Positions 1 through 7,505 are shown, counted from the first letter of the stretch. The stretch is DNA of 13,147 nt from DASZCR01 sp035942915 (GCA_035942915.1 DASZCR010000148.1:1-13147), one strand, 5' to 3'. A program made the numbers and translations. The notes: generated by a model from the letters alone, not told the origin.

Positions 1-67
1 CCCTCTTGCTTTGTCCGGGCGTGAAATACAGACTTAGGTCGGCTTCGGAGAGTTTGTCCGTCGTGCG

Positions 68-493
68 TTAATCCTTCAGGTCGGCGATGACTATCTCGGA
101 GGTGAGCGTTCTGTGGACGGGGCACTTGTGCGCGATTTCGAGCAGGCGCGCCCGTTGCTCTTCGGTCAGTTCGCCTTCGAGGCTGACGGTGCGCTCGATA
201 CGCTGGACGAAGCCTTCGGTAGTGTGTTCGCACTCGGCGCAGTCGCGCGCGTGGATGCGCTGCTGACGCAGACGGACGCTGACGCGTGCGAGCGGCCAGT
301 TCTTGCGACGCGCGTAGAGCATGAGCGTCATCGAGATGCAACTGCCGAGCGCGGCCAGCAGCAGCGTGTAAGGGTCTGGGCCGAGGCCGTCGCCGCCGAG
401 GCTCTCCGGCTCGTCTGTCCTGAAGGCTGCGGCGTCGCCGTAGCGCACTTCGTTCTGCAAGTTCGAGAGAGACGTGACCGTCACTTCGTTCAT
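68..493 (-). CDS. OsmC-family thiol-dependent peroxidase
   Basis: A 141-residue cytosolic protein. OsmC/Ohr family members reduce organic and fatty-acid hydroperoxides with a pair of cysteines. Both expected cysteines are visible: Cys52 in the 'LGSCISMTLMLYARRK' helix and Cys124 in 'AHKCPVHRTL'. An extra HARDCAEC stretch (Cys85, Cys88) is common in the OsmC rather than the Ohr branch. The open frame runs upstream to 754, but the start at 493 is preferred because a GGAGG (plus-strand 502-506) lies 8 bases before it and family similarity begins there; the upstream residues look like translated non-coding DNA. The gene is divergent from sucC and has no operon partner in view. Confident in the family; the substrate is not deducible. 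Confidence 0.9.
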   Translation of the reverse strand: MNEVTVTSLSNLQNEVRYGDAAAFRTDEPESLGGDGLGPDPYTLLLAALGSCISMTLMLYARRKNWPLARVSVRLRQQRIHARDCAECEHTTEGFVQRIERTVSLEGELTEEQRARLLEIAHKCPVHRTLTSEIVIADLKD

Positions 494-548
494 CGGAAGA
501 ACCTCCACGAGAGAAGTTATCGCGTCCGCGCGTCGGCAGGCAAACAGA

Positions 549-586
549 CGACAGGCGGGACGCACCGGGAAGCGCCCCGCCTGTCG
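549..586 (-). promoter_or_regulatory. GC-rich hairpin in the OsmC leader
   Basis: Perfect 11-bp inverted repeat, CGACAGGCGGG (549-559) and CCCGCCTGTCG (576-586), with a 16-base loop. Read on the minus strand it lies 55 bases upstream of the OsmC start and is followed by a short T-containing stretch (TCTGTTTG). It could be an attenuator, a terminator for the small ORF at 628-693, or only a leader structure. There is no solid U-tract, so terminator function is uncertain. Confidence 0.35.
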
Positions 587-627
587 GGATTCAGCAAGAA
601 GTTGTTCGACGCCGAACTCGTCGGCCG

Positions 628-693
628 TCAACGCAGATGGCTTGTCCGCGCGTAGAGATTGAACGCGAAAAGCAGCGTCAGTGCCAGCGTCAT
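628..693 (-). CDS. Possible small hydrophobic peptide (21 aa)
   Basis: A short ORF encoding MTLALTLLFAFNLYARTSHLR. A hydrophobic N-terminal half (residues 2-14, long enough for a short membrane segment) is followed by a basic tail. A GAGG (plus-strand 703-706) lies 9 bases upstream of the ATG, a reasonable ribosome-binding site. Third positions are mostly G/C, like the neighbouring genes. It lies upstream of, and on the same strand as, the OsmC-like gene, with a hairpin between them. It could be a small membrane protein, a leader peptide, or chance; no homology is recognised. Confidence 0.25.
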   Translation of the reverse strand: MTLALTLLFAFNLYARTSHLR

Positions 694-923
694 CGCCTGA
701 TACCTCGGTTGATTTAATACCTCTTACAGAGACCCAATCCGCGCCCATTTCCACAGAACGAAAGACAGCCGGCGGCCGAAAGAGGCGGCACGCGCGGGTC
801 GTCTTCTGCTCTCTGCTTGCAGTGGCGCGGGGCGTGCGGATAAACTTCGTGGCGTTCCAACCAAATTCAGAAAGATGGGCGACGGCCGTGTTCGTGTGTG
901 TGGCGGCCGCGCGAGGTTCGAGG

Positions 924-2096
<1,173 letters not shown>

Positions 2097-2149
2097 AAGA
2101 GCGTCTTCTTCTTCGTGCGCGAAGCACACGTCGGTTGATTGGAGGACAG

Positions 2150-3559
2150 ATGGCGAGCTTGACATTCTGGGGCGGGACGGGCACGGTGACCGGCTCGAAG
2201 TACCTGATTGAGAGCGGCAGCGGCAAGCGCGTGCTCGTCGATTGCGGTCTCTTTCAGGGCTTCAAGGAACTGCGCGAGCGCAACTGGGAAGACCCGCCCT
2301 TCGACCCCGCCAGTCTCGACGCCGTCGTCATCACACACGCGCACATCGACCATACGGGCTATCTGCCGCGCCTCGTCCGACTCGGCTTCAACAATCCCGT
2401 CTATTGCTCGCGCGGAACGTCCGACTTGTTGAAGCTGATGCTGCCCGATTCGGCGCGGCTGCAAGAGGAAGAAGCAGAGTATCGCAACCGTCATCAGTTG
2501 ACGCGCCATCGCCCTGCGCTCCCGCTCTACACAGAAGAGGACGCGCGCGCCGCGCTCAAGTTGATGCAGCCATGTCCGAACACGGGCGAGCCGACAGAGG
2601 TCGCGGCAAGGATACGCGTCGGCTTCCGCATCGCCGGTCACATCCTCGGTTCGAGCCTCGTACTCGTCGAGATAGACGACGCGGGCGAGCGAGGCGACGA
2701 GCGCCGACGCGTCCTCTTCTCAGGCGACCTCGGCCACTACGACCAGCCCATCATCCGCGACCCAGACCCGCCGCCGCCCTGCGACTACATGCTCGTCGAA
2801 TCGACCTACGGCGACCGCCTGCACGACCCGGAAGACCCGAAGGACGCGCTCGCACGTGTCATCAACGAAGCGGCGCAGAGGGGCGGGGCTATCCTTTTTC
2901 CGGCCTTCGCCATCGGGCGCACGCAGGAACTCGTCTATCACATCCGCGAGCTTGAAGACGAAGGGCGGATTCCCATCCTGCCCGTGCGCGTCGATTCGCC
3001 GATGGCCGCCGCCGCGACGCAAATCTACAGCCAGCGCAAGGAGGAGCACGACGAGGAATACGCGAGCGTGCTGGCGGCCAACCGCCACCCCTTGCGTACG
3101 CGCTCAATGCTGACGGCCTCGACGCGCGAGGAGTCGAAGAAACTGAACGACGAACGCGGCGCGCGCATCATCATCAGCGCATCGGGGATGATGACGGGCG
3201 GGCGCGTCATGCACCACGCGCGACGCATCCTGCCAGACCCTTCGGCGACCGTCGTCTTCGTCGGCTATCAGGCCGGAGGCACGACCGGGAGGCGCGTGCA
3301 GGACGGCGAGCGCGAGGTGCGTATCATGAAAGAGAACGTCCCCGTGCGTTGCCACGTCGAGAGCATCGGCGGGTTGTCGGCACATGCGGATTGGCAGGAA
3401 GTGCTGCGCTGGCTCGCGCCGGTCGAAGTGCCTCCGCGCAGAGCCTTCACGACGCACGGCGAACCCGCAGCCGCAGCCTCGATGGCCGCGCACATCCGCG
3501 AGCGTTACGGCTGGCGCGTCGATGCGCCCGACTACGGCGACCGCGTCGAACTCGAATAG
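2150..3559 (+). CDS. Beta-CASP metallo-beta-lactamase ribonuclease
   Basis: A 469-residue cytosolic zinc-dependent nuclease of the RNA-specific MBL/beta-CASP group (Thermus TTHA0252 and CPSF-73-like bacterial proteins). Visible motifs: HAHIDH at 63-68 (motif 2), GHILGS at 163-168 (motif 3), SGDLG with Asp193 (motif 4), VESTYGDR at 216-223 (motif A, Glu217), the SASGMMTGGRVMHH segment around 343-356 in the beta-CASP region, GLSAHADW at 408-415 (motif C, His412) and THGE at 435-438 near the C terminus. A full set of metal ligands is present, so activity is expected. The ATG at 2150 follows GGAGG (2141-2145); a TTG at 2135 is an in-frame alternative with no upstream ribosome-binding site. It lies 53 bases after sucC and 177 bases before sucD, so co-transcription with sucC is likely. 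Its RNA target is unknown. Confidence 0.93.
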   Translation: MASLTFWGGTGTVTGSKYLIESGSGKRVLVDCGLFQGFKELRERNWEDPPFDPASLDAVVITHAHIDHTGYLPRLVRLGFNNPVYCSRGTSDLLKLMLPDSARLQEEEAEYRNRHQLTRHRPALPLYTEEDARAALKLMQPCPNTGEPTEVAARIRVGFRIAGHILGSSLVLVEIDDAGERGDERRRVLFSGDLGHYDQPIIRDPDPPPPCDYMLVESTYGDRLHDPEDPKDALARVINEAAQRGGAILFPAFAIGRTQELVYHIRELEDEGRIPILPVRVDSPMAAAATQIYSQRKEEHDEEYASVLAANRHPLRTRSMLTASTREESKKLNDERGARIIISASGMMTGGRVMHHARRILPDPSATVVFVGYQAGGTTGRRVQDGEREVRIMKENVPVRCHVESIGGLSAHADWQEVLRWLAPVEVPPRRAFTTHGEPAAAASMAAHIRERYGWRVDAPDYGDRVELE

Positions 3560-3610
3560 CCTAAGCGGCCGAGACGAAGCCGCGCCCGATGGAGCGAAGC
3601 AAGAAGGCTG

Positions 3611-3619
3611 TGTTATATT
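3611..3619 (+). promoter_or_regulatory. Candidate extended -10 promoter for sucD
   Basis: TGTTATATT is an extended -10 element (TG-n-TATATT, 5 of 6 matches to TATAAT) in the 177-base gap between the RNase gene and sucD. No good -35 hexamer lies at the matching distance, which is common for extended -10 promoters. Transcription would begin near 3626, giving a leader of about 110 bases to the TTG start of sucD. The rest of the gap shows nothing clear beyond a 5-bp GCGGC/GCCGC hairpin at 3565-3583. Confidence 0.35.
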
Positions 3620-3736
3620 GAAAAGTCTTCAAGCAATAAACAATCAAGCAAGCGCAGCCGCCGCAGCCTCGCGCTCGTCCGTCGCGGACAGACAGAGGCC
3701 GACGGCGCGATGCTTTAAAACTCAGGAGCGAAAGCG

Positions 3737-4624
3737 TTGAGCGTTCTGGTCGACAAAAACACGCGCCTCGTCGTGCAGGGCATCACCGGCAAAGAGGGCA
3801 CTTTTCACACGAAGCAGATGGTCGAGTACGGCACGCAGGTCGTCGGCGGCGTGACGCCGGGCAAAGGCGGGACGACGCATGAAGGCATCCCCGTCTTCAA
3901 CACCGTCGCCGACGCTGTGCGCGAAGCGGGCGCAAACGCTTCCGTTATCTACGTGCCGCCGCCCTTTGCCGCCGATGCCATCATGGAGGCGGCCGACGCC
4001 GGAATCCCGCTCGTCGTCTGCATCACGGAGGGCATCCCCATCAACGACATGGTCAAGGTCAAGCGTTTTCTCGCAGACAAGCAGACGCGTCTGGTAGGGC
4101 CGAACTGTCCCGGCGTCATCTCGCCCGGCAAGTGCAAAATCGGCATCATGCCCGGCCACATTCACAAAGAGGGGCGCATCGGCGTCGTCTCGCGCTCAGG
4201 CACGCTCACTTACGAAGCGGTCGGGCAGTTGACGGCGCTCGGACTCGGACAATCAACCGCCATCGGCATCGGCGGCGACCCCATCGTCGGCACGACGCAC
4301 CTCCACGCCCTCGCGCTCTTCGAGGACGACCCTGAGACGGAAGGCATCGTCATGATTGGCGAGATTGGAGGCTCGGCCGAAGAGGAAGCGGCGGCCTTTG
4401 CCAGAGACAACGTGACGAAGCCGATTGTCGCCTTCATCGCCGGACAGACCGCGCCTCCGGGGCGTCGGATGGGACACGCCGGAGCCATCATCGCCGGAGG
4501 CAAGGGAACGGCCGCCGAGAAGATGGCCGCGCTCGAAGCGGCAGGCATCCGCGTCGTTCACTCGCCCGCAGACATCGGCGAGGCCATGCGCGACGCCCTC
4601 GGCGCACGCGCCACCGCCCGATAG
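3737..4624 (+). CDS. sucD: Succinyl-CoA synthetase (succinate-CoA ligase) alpha subunit
   Basis: A 295-residue protein, full length for SucD. It contains the CoA-binding Rossmann domain and the phosphohistidine of the enzyme. GITGKEG (15-21) is the CoA/phosphate loop, GPNCPGVISP (121-130) is the conserved alpha-subunit signature, GGDPIVGTTHLH follows at 179-190, and GHAGAIIAGG (246-255) contains the catalytic His247 that is phosphorylated. The start codon appears to be TTG at 3737: AGGAG (3724-3728) sits 8 bases upstream and the sequence begins SVLVDKNTRLVVQGITG, as SucD proteins do. It is followed 25 bases later by a small coiled-coil gene and then ndk, so a transcript joining substrate-level phosphorylation with NDP-kinase activity is plausible. 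Confidence 0.97.
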   Translation: MSVLVDKNTRLVVQGITGKEGTFHTKQMVEYGTQVVGGVTPGKGGTTHEGIPVFNTVADAVREAGANASVIYVPPPFAADAIMEAADAGIPLVVCITEGIPINDMVKVKRFLADKQTRLVGPNCPGVISPGKCKIGIMPGHIHKEGRIGVVSRSGTLTYEAVGQLTALGLGQSTAIGIGGDPIVGTTHLHALALFEDDPETEGIVMIGEIGGSAEEEAAAFARDNVTKPIVAFIAGQTAPPGRRMGHAGAIIAGGKGTAAEKMAALEAAGIRVVHSPADIGEAMRDALGARATAR

Positions 4625-4649
4625 CATCGCGTTCAGGAGATACGACAAA

Positions 4650-4998
4650 ATGGCGGACGATGAAAGATTTTCGAGCTTCGATAAGAGGCTCAGTTCGCTG
4701 TTTGAAGTGGCAAAGAATCACGAGGAGCGATTAAGTACGCTGCTCGAAACTGGCGCACAACCACGAAGATAGATTAGACACGCTGGTTGAAGCGCAGGCC
4801 AATTCGGACGTGAAAATCGTGGCTCTGGCTGATGCTCAAATTCAGACACAGGAAGCACTGAGAGGCTTGACCATCAAAGTGTCGAGCTTAACGGAGAAGA
4901 TGACGGAGTTGGCGGCGGCGCAGGCGCACACAAATCGGCGTTTCGACGCTTTGATTGACATCGTCAGGCAAGGTCGCAATGGGAAGTCTGAAAATTAA
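4650..4998 (+). pseudogene. Small coiled-coil protein gene, frameshifted
   Basis: Two frames together make one protein. The first (ATG at 4650, AGGAG at 4635-4639) encodes MADDERFSSFDKRLSSLFEV and more, then stops at 4772. From about 4749 a second frame continues LAHNHEDRLDTLVEAQANSD and runs to TAA at 4996-4998, ending in HTNRRFDALIDIVRQGRNGKSEN. The join is evident because NHEERLSTL in the first frame is echoed by NHEDRLDTL in the second; removing one A from GAAACTG (4746-4752) would give one product of about 115 residues. The content is heptad-like and rich in Ala, Gln, Glu and Leu, without signal peptide or membrane segment, suggesting a coiled coil. The second frame has no ribosome-binding site of its own. 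The cause may be a true mutation, a sequencing error or recoding. Function unknown; it lies between sucD and ndk. Confidence 0.7.
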
Positions 4999-5031
4999 GA
5001 CAGTTCAACAAACTTTCGAGTCGAGGAAGAA

Positions 5032-5460
5032 ATGGCAGAGCAGACTGGAAATCTCACTTTTGGCATCATCAAGCCCGACGCCGTGCGCGGAGGGAAGACG
5101 GGGAGCATCCTCCAACGCATCATCGACGGCGGCTTTCGCGTGCGCGGGATGAAACTCCTGCACATGACGCAGCGCGAGGCAGAGGGCTTCTACGCCGTCC
5201 ACCGCGAGCGTCCCTTCTTCGGCGAGTTGACGACTTTCATGTCGAGCGGCCCCTGCGTCGTGCTGGCGCTGGAAAAAGAGGGAGCGGTCAAAGCATGGCG
5301 CGACCTGATGGGCGCGACCGACCCGGCCAAAGCCGACGAGGGCACGCTCCGCAAAGAGTTCGGCGGCTCGCTCGGCGAGAACGCCGTTCACGGCTCCGAC
5401 TCCGAAGAGAACGCCGCCATCGAAATCGCCTACTTCTTCAGCCGCCTCGAACTAGTGTGA
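5032..5460 (+). CDS. ndk: Nucleoside diphosphate kinase
   Basis: A 142-residue cytosolic enzyme that transfers the gamma-phosphate of ATP to NDPs through a phosphohistidine. The family signature NAVHGSDS (117-124) contains the catalytic His120. TFGIIKPDAVR near the N terminus holds the conserved Lys14, and ERPFFGELTTFMSSGP and GATDPAKADEGTLRKEFG are standard Ndk segments. Length and start fit the family; GAGGAAG (5023-5029) precedes the ATG. The frameshifted coiled-coil gene ends 33 bases upstream, with sucD before it. Physical and functional association of Ndk with succinyl-CoA synthetase has been reported in other bacteria, so this grouping is sensible. A large heptamer palindrome follows directly and may end the transcript. 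Confidence 0.97.
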   Translation: MAEQTGNLTFGIIKPDAVRGGKTGSILQRIIDGGFRVRGMKLLHMTQREAEGFYAVHRERPFFGELTTFMSSGPCVVLALEKEGAVKAWRDLMGATDPAKADEGTLRKEFGGSLGENAVHGSDSEENAAIEIAYFFSRLELV

Positions 5461-5465
5461 AGAGG

Positions 5466-5592
5466 GTAATAGGTAATGGGTGATAGGTGATAGGAAAGAG
5501 GTGATGAGTGATAAGTGATAGGTGATAGGAGAGGAGAGGATTTTTCCTATCACCTATCACTTATCACCTATCACTTATCACTCATCACTAAG
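5466..5592. repeat. GTGATAG heptamer quasi-palindrome
   Basis: The left arm consists of degenerate tandem heptamers (GTGATAG, GTGATAA, GTGATGA) and the right arm of their complements (CTATCAC, TTATCAC, TCATCAC). The innermost part is a perfect 22-bp stem, 5508-5529 with 5546-5567, extended by an A-T pair (5530/5545), around a 14-base loop. Further out the arms still pair, with mismatches. It fills the gap between ndk and the NuoI-like gene and ends about 14 bases before the latter's start codon. It could form a strong RNA hairpin or a DNA cruciform. A relative lies at 12439-12559. Confidence 0.85.
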
Positions 5593-5605
5593 CTTGTGAG
5601 GGTTT

Positions 5606-6127
5606 ATGTCAATCATCAGCGATATCATTGATTCGACGAAGGCTATCATCAAGGGTATGTCAACGACCTTCTCTTACATTCCGAGAGAGAAGTGGACGGT
5701 CGAATACCCGGATGAGCCTGTCACGTTGCAGCCGCGTTATCGCGGGCAACATCTGTTGCACGTTGACGAGTTGGGACGCGAGAAGTGCGTCGCGTGTTAC
5801 CTGTGCGCGGCGGCCTGTCCGAGCGACTGCATCTACATCGTGGCCGCCGACGACCCGCGCCCGCCGGAGGAGCGCACCGGCGTCGATGAACGCTACGCGA
5901 GCGTCTATAACATCGACTACGGGCGGTGCATCTTCTGCGGCTACTGCGTCGAAGCCTGCCCGAAGGACGCCATCACGCACGGCTACAATTTCGAGTTGGC
6001 CGTCTATAGCCGCGCAGACCTCTTGAAGACCAAAGATGACCTGCTCATCACGCGGCAGAAACAGTCCGAAAACTACCGCGTCGCCTTCTCGGACGAGGAC
6101 GTGGATTCGGAATACAAGGTGGTCTAA
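5606..6127 (+). CDS. nuoI: NuoI-like 2[4Fe-4S] ferredoxin subunit (complex I subunit I type)
   Basis: A 173-residue protein resembling NADH-quinone oxidoreductase chain I, which carries clusters N6a and N6b and passes electrons toward the quinone site at the membrane arm. Two 8Fe-type motifs are clear: CVACYLCAAACP (Cys61, 64, 67, 71) and CIFCGYCVEACP (Cys108, 111, 114, 118). As in NuoI, an amphipathic N-terminal helix (1-20) and the 'FSYIPREKWTVEYPDEP' segment come first, and 'DYGRCIFCGYCVEACPKDAI' is typical. GAGGG at 5598-5602 precedes the ATG closely; Met18 (5657) is an alternative start. No other nuo gene is in the window: it stands alone between a palindrome and a terminator. It could serve complex I in trans or act as a separate polyferredoxin. 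The family call is strong, the role less so. Confidence 0.88.
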   Translation: MSIISDIIDSTKAIIKGMSTTFSYIPREKWTVEYPDEPVTLQPRYRGQHLLHVDELGREKCVACYLCAAACPSDCIYIVAADDPRPPEERTGVDERYASVYNIDYGRCIFCGYCVEACPKDAITHGYNFELAVYSRADLLKTKDDLLITRQKQSENYRVAFSDEDVDSEYKVV

Positions 6128-6147
6128 GCGTCAAGCGTACAAACTGC

Positions 6148-6190
6148 GAGGGCACGACGAGCGCCGTTGATGGATGCTCGTCGTGCCCTC
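6148..6190. terminator. Hairpin terminator between convergent genes
   Basis: Perfect 15-bp inverted repeat, GAGGGCACGACGAGC (6148-6162) and GCTCGTCGTGCCCTC (6176-6190), with a 13-base loop. It lies between the end of the NuoI-like gene (+) and the end of the Crp/Fnr gene (-), the expected place for a bidirectional terminator. The following bases are only moderately T-rich on either strand (TCTGTTCG; GCAGTTTGT). Confidence 0.7.
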
Positions 6191-6212
6191 TCTGTTCGTG
6201 CGCGTCCGGCGC

Positions 6213-6875
6213 TCAGCTTTCGGCGGCGCGTGTGAGCCGTTCGCGGTCGTTGATGGTGATGCGCTTGCGGCCGATGGAGATGATGGAGGCGGCTTTCAGT
6301 TCGTTGAGCGCGTTGGTCGCCGTCTCGCGGTAGACGCCGAGCCGCTCGGCGATGTCCTGATGCGAGAGTCCGGCGACCTCGTCGCCTTCGGCCTCCTTCA
6401 AGAGCAGTGCCGCAACGCGCGCCGTCATCCCCTTGAAAGCGATGTCTTCGAGTTGCTGTTCGGCGTCGAGCACGCGCCGTCCGAAAGCTTCGAGGATGCG
6501 CCGCGCCACACGCGGGTTAACCATCAGGAGATGTTCGAGGACGGCGCAGTTCATCGTCAGCACAAGCGAGTCTTCCGTCACCTCTGCGTAGGTGTCGTAC
6601 ATGCCCTGACCGATGCAACTCATCTCGCCGAAGAAGGAGTAGGGCGCGAGATGCGCGATGACGAGCTTTCGCCCCTCGGCCGACATCCGGTAAATCTGCA
6701 CCGCGCCGCGTCGCAGCAGAAACAACGCCTCGCCCGTCTCGCCCGGCGTGTAGATAACCTGTCCCTTCGGAAAAGCCCGCTCTGAAGTGACGCGTTCGAC
6801 CTCGCGCCGTTCTTCGGCTGTCAGACCGTGAAACAGGTCTGCGGCCGTCTGTGTGTGCGGATGCGGATTCGACAT
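6213..6875 (-). CDS. Crp/Fnr-family transcriptional regulator
   Basis: A 220-residue DNA-binding protein. Residues about 14-130 form the cyclic-nucleotide-binding-type beta barrel (LFLLRRGAVQIYR, LAPYSFFGEMSCIGQG). A long dimerisation helix follows (about 131-160), then a winged helix-turn-helix: LSHQDIAERLGVYRETATNALNELK at 170-194 and the wing IISIGRKRITI. The barrel lacks the Arg-Thr/Ser-Ala that binds the cAMP phosphate in true CRP ('GQGMYDTYAEV' occupies this position), and there is no N-terminal cysteine cluster of the FNR type, so the signal is not obvious. Start ATG at 6875 with AGGAG (plus-strand 6884-6888) 8 bases upstream. It is divergent from thioredoxin, and a GTA-N8-TAC palindrome in the gap is a candidate binding site. 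Confidence 0.9.
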   Translation of the reverse strand: MSNPHPHTQTAADLFHGLTAEERREVERVTSERAFPKGQVIYTPGETGEALFLLRRGAVQIYRMSAEGRKLVIAHLAPYSFFGEMSCIGQGMYDTYAEVTEDSLVLTMNCAVLEHLLMVNPRVARRILEAFGRRVLDAEQQLEDIAFKGMTARVAALLLKEAEGDEVAGLSHQDIAERLGVYRETATNALNELKAASIISIGRKRITINDRERLTRAAES

Positions 6876-6990
6876 GGTGACGACTCCTGTTTTCGTTCAG
6901 ATGCGCGAAGACCGGCGCGCGTTCTCGCAGGCTCGCCGACGCAGCCATTTTACACCTCCGCGCCGACGCACTCCCGACCTCCGGCGCTCT

Positions 6991-7004
6991 GTAATGCTCA
7001 TTAC
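6991..7004. promoter_or_regulatory. GTA-N8-TAC palindrome, candidate Crp/Fnr operator
   Basis: GTAATGCTCATTAC is a perfect 6-bp inverted repeat with a 2-base centre, in the divergent gap between the Crp/Fnr gene and thioredoxin. With its preceding T it reads TGTAA-N6-TTACT, close to CRP/FNR-type half-sites, and it fits GTA-N8-TAC as used by the Crp-family protein NtcA. A -10-like CATACT at 7028-7033 would put a thioredoxin start near 7040, with the palindrome centred near -42, the usual class II activator position. On the other strand a -10-like TAAAAT (complement of 6947-6952) could serve the regulator gene. Confidence 0.45.
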
Positions 7005-7070
7005 TGAACCGCAGCGGCCGACGAGTCCATACTACAACCCGGTTATTTAAATCGCAGACGAGGAGACGAG

Positions 7071-7412
7071 ATGATGAGTGAGCGAGTATTGGAAGTGCGC
7101 GACGCGACGTTTGAAGACGAGGTGCTCAAGTCGGGGCGGCCGGTGGTGGTTGATTTCTGGGCGCCGTGGTGCGCGCCGTGCCGCGTGCTCGCGCCGGTCG
7201 TCGAAAAGCTGGCCGAGCGCCACGCAGGAAGTATTCAGTTCTACAAACTGAACATCGACGAGAACCCTTCGACCCCGCAACGCTACGCCGTCAAAGGCAT
7301 CCCAACGCTGATTATCTTCGACGGTGGCCGCGAAGTCGAACGCATCGTGGGCGCGGTCGGCCTCGACGCCCTCTCGCGCACGATAGACAAGTACGTGCCC
7401 GTCTCGGCATAA
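7071..7412 (+). CDS. trxA: Thioredoxin
   Basis: A 113-residue thioredoxin, a general cytosolic dithiol reductant. The active site is WCAPC (Trp33, Cys34, Cys37), where most thioredoxins have WCGPC. The preceding VVVDFWAPWC strand, the cis-proline loop GIPTL (Pro78) and the C-terminal GAVGLDALSRTIDKYV helix are all in place. There is no signal peptide. AGGAG (7061-7065) lies 5 bases before the ATG at 7071 and 8 before the next in-frame ATG at 7074, so either start (MMSERV or MSERV) is possible. The gene is probably monocistronic, as a long hairpin follows, and it is divergent from the Crp/Fnr gene, possibly sharing its operator. Confidence 0.95.
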   Translation: MMSERVLEVRDATFEDEVLKSGRPVVVDFWAPWCAPCRVLAPVVEKLAERHAGSIQFYKLNIDENPSTPQRYAVKGIPTLIIFDGGREVERIVGAVGLDALSRTIDKYVPVSA

Positions 7413-7436
7413 GAAATCTCGCGCCGGGAGGCTAGG

Positions 7437-7505
7437 GCGCAAAAGAAGAAGAGCGCACAGAGCACGGACGTTGAGCCGTGACTTTGGCGCTCTTCTTCTT
7501 TGCGC
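7437..7505 (+). terminator. Compound hairpin after thioredoxin
   Basis: Arms 7437-7456 and 7487-7505 pair as a 19-bp stem with a single bulged A (GCGC, A-rich/GAAGAAGA middle, GCGC). The 30-base loop holds a nested 5-bp hairpin, CACGG (7463-7467) with CCGTG (7476-7480). It begins 24 bases after the thioredoxin stop. No U-tract follows, so termination is likely but not certain. It ends 48 bases before the ABC ATPase start, so it may affect that gene's leader. Confidence 0.55.

Larger units (their letters stand above)
494..923. other. Divergent intergenic region, osmC-like / sucC
   Basis: This 430-base gap separates the divergent OsmC-like gene and sucC. It contains a GC-rich hairpin (549-586) and a possible 21-codon minus-strand ORF (628-693), each listed separately. 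A relatively AT-rich patch lies at 709-722. No convincing sigma-70 promoter is visible for either gene; the best plus-strand guess is TTGCAG (817-822) with GATAAA (839-844), a weak match with 16-base spacing. The long frames that cross the region in both directions have no recognisable protein similarity. Confidence 0.5.

Noticed and set aside
1..67. Possible end of a gene entering from the left edge
   Set aside because: All three plus-strand frames end in a stop within the first 71 bases, so no frame can be preferred, and no motif or terminator helps decide.
494..754. 87-residue N-terminal extension of the OsmC-like protein
   Set aside because: A GGAGG site at the right distance marks the start at 493, and the upstream residues do not resemble a signal peptide or domain.
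681..923. 81-residue N-terminal extension of SucC
   Set aside because: SucC similarity starts exactly at MKIHEYQGKELL (924), where a ribosome-binding site is present; the extension has no similarity and would be atypical.
2111..2124. Short CTTCG/CGAAG hairpin between sucC and the RNase gene
   Set aside because: A 5-bp stem without a U-tract is expected by chance; it does not support a terminator.
4810..4998. Independent 62-codon gene starting at GTG 4810
   Set aside because: No ribosome-binding site precedes it, and the same frame extends upstream with sequence that continues the frameshifted coiled-coil protein.
5466..5592. CRISPR array
   Set aside because: The repeat unit is only 7 bases, without unique spacers, and the second half is inverted; this is a tandem/inverted heptamer element.
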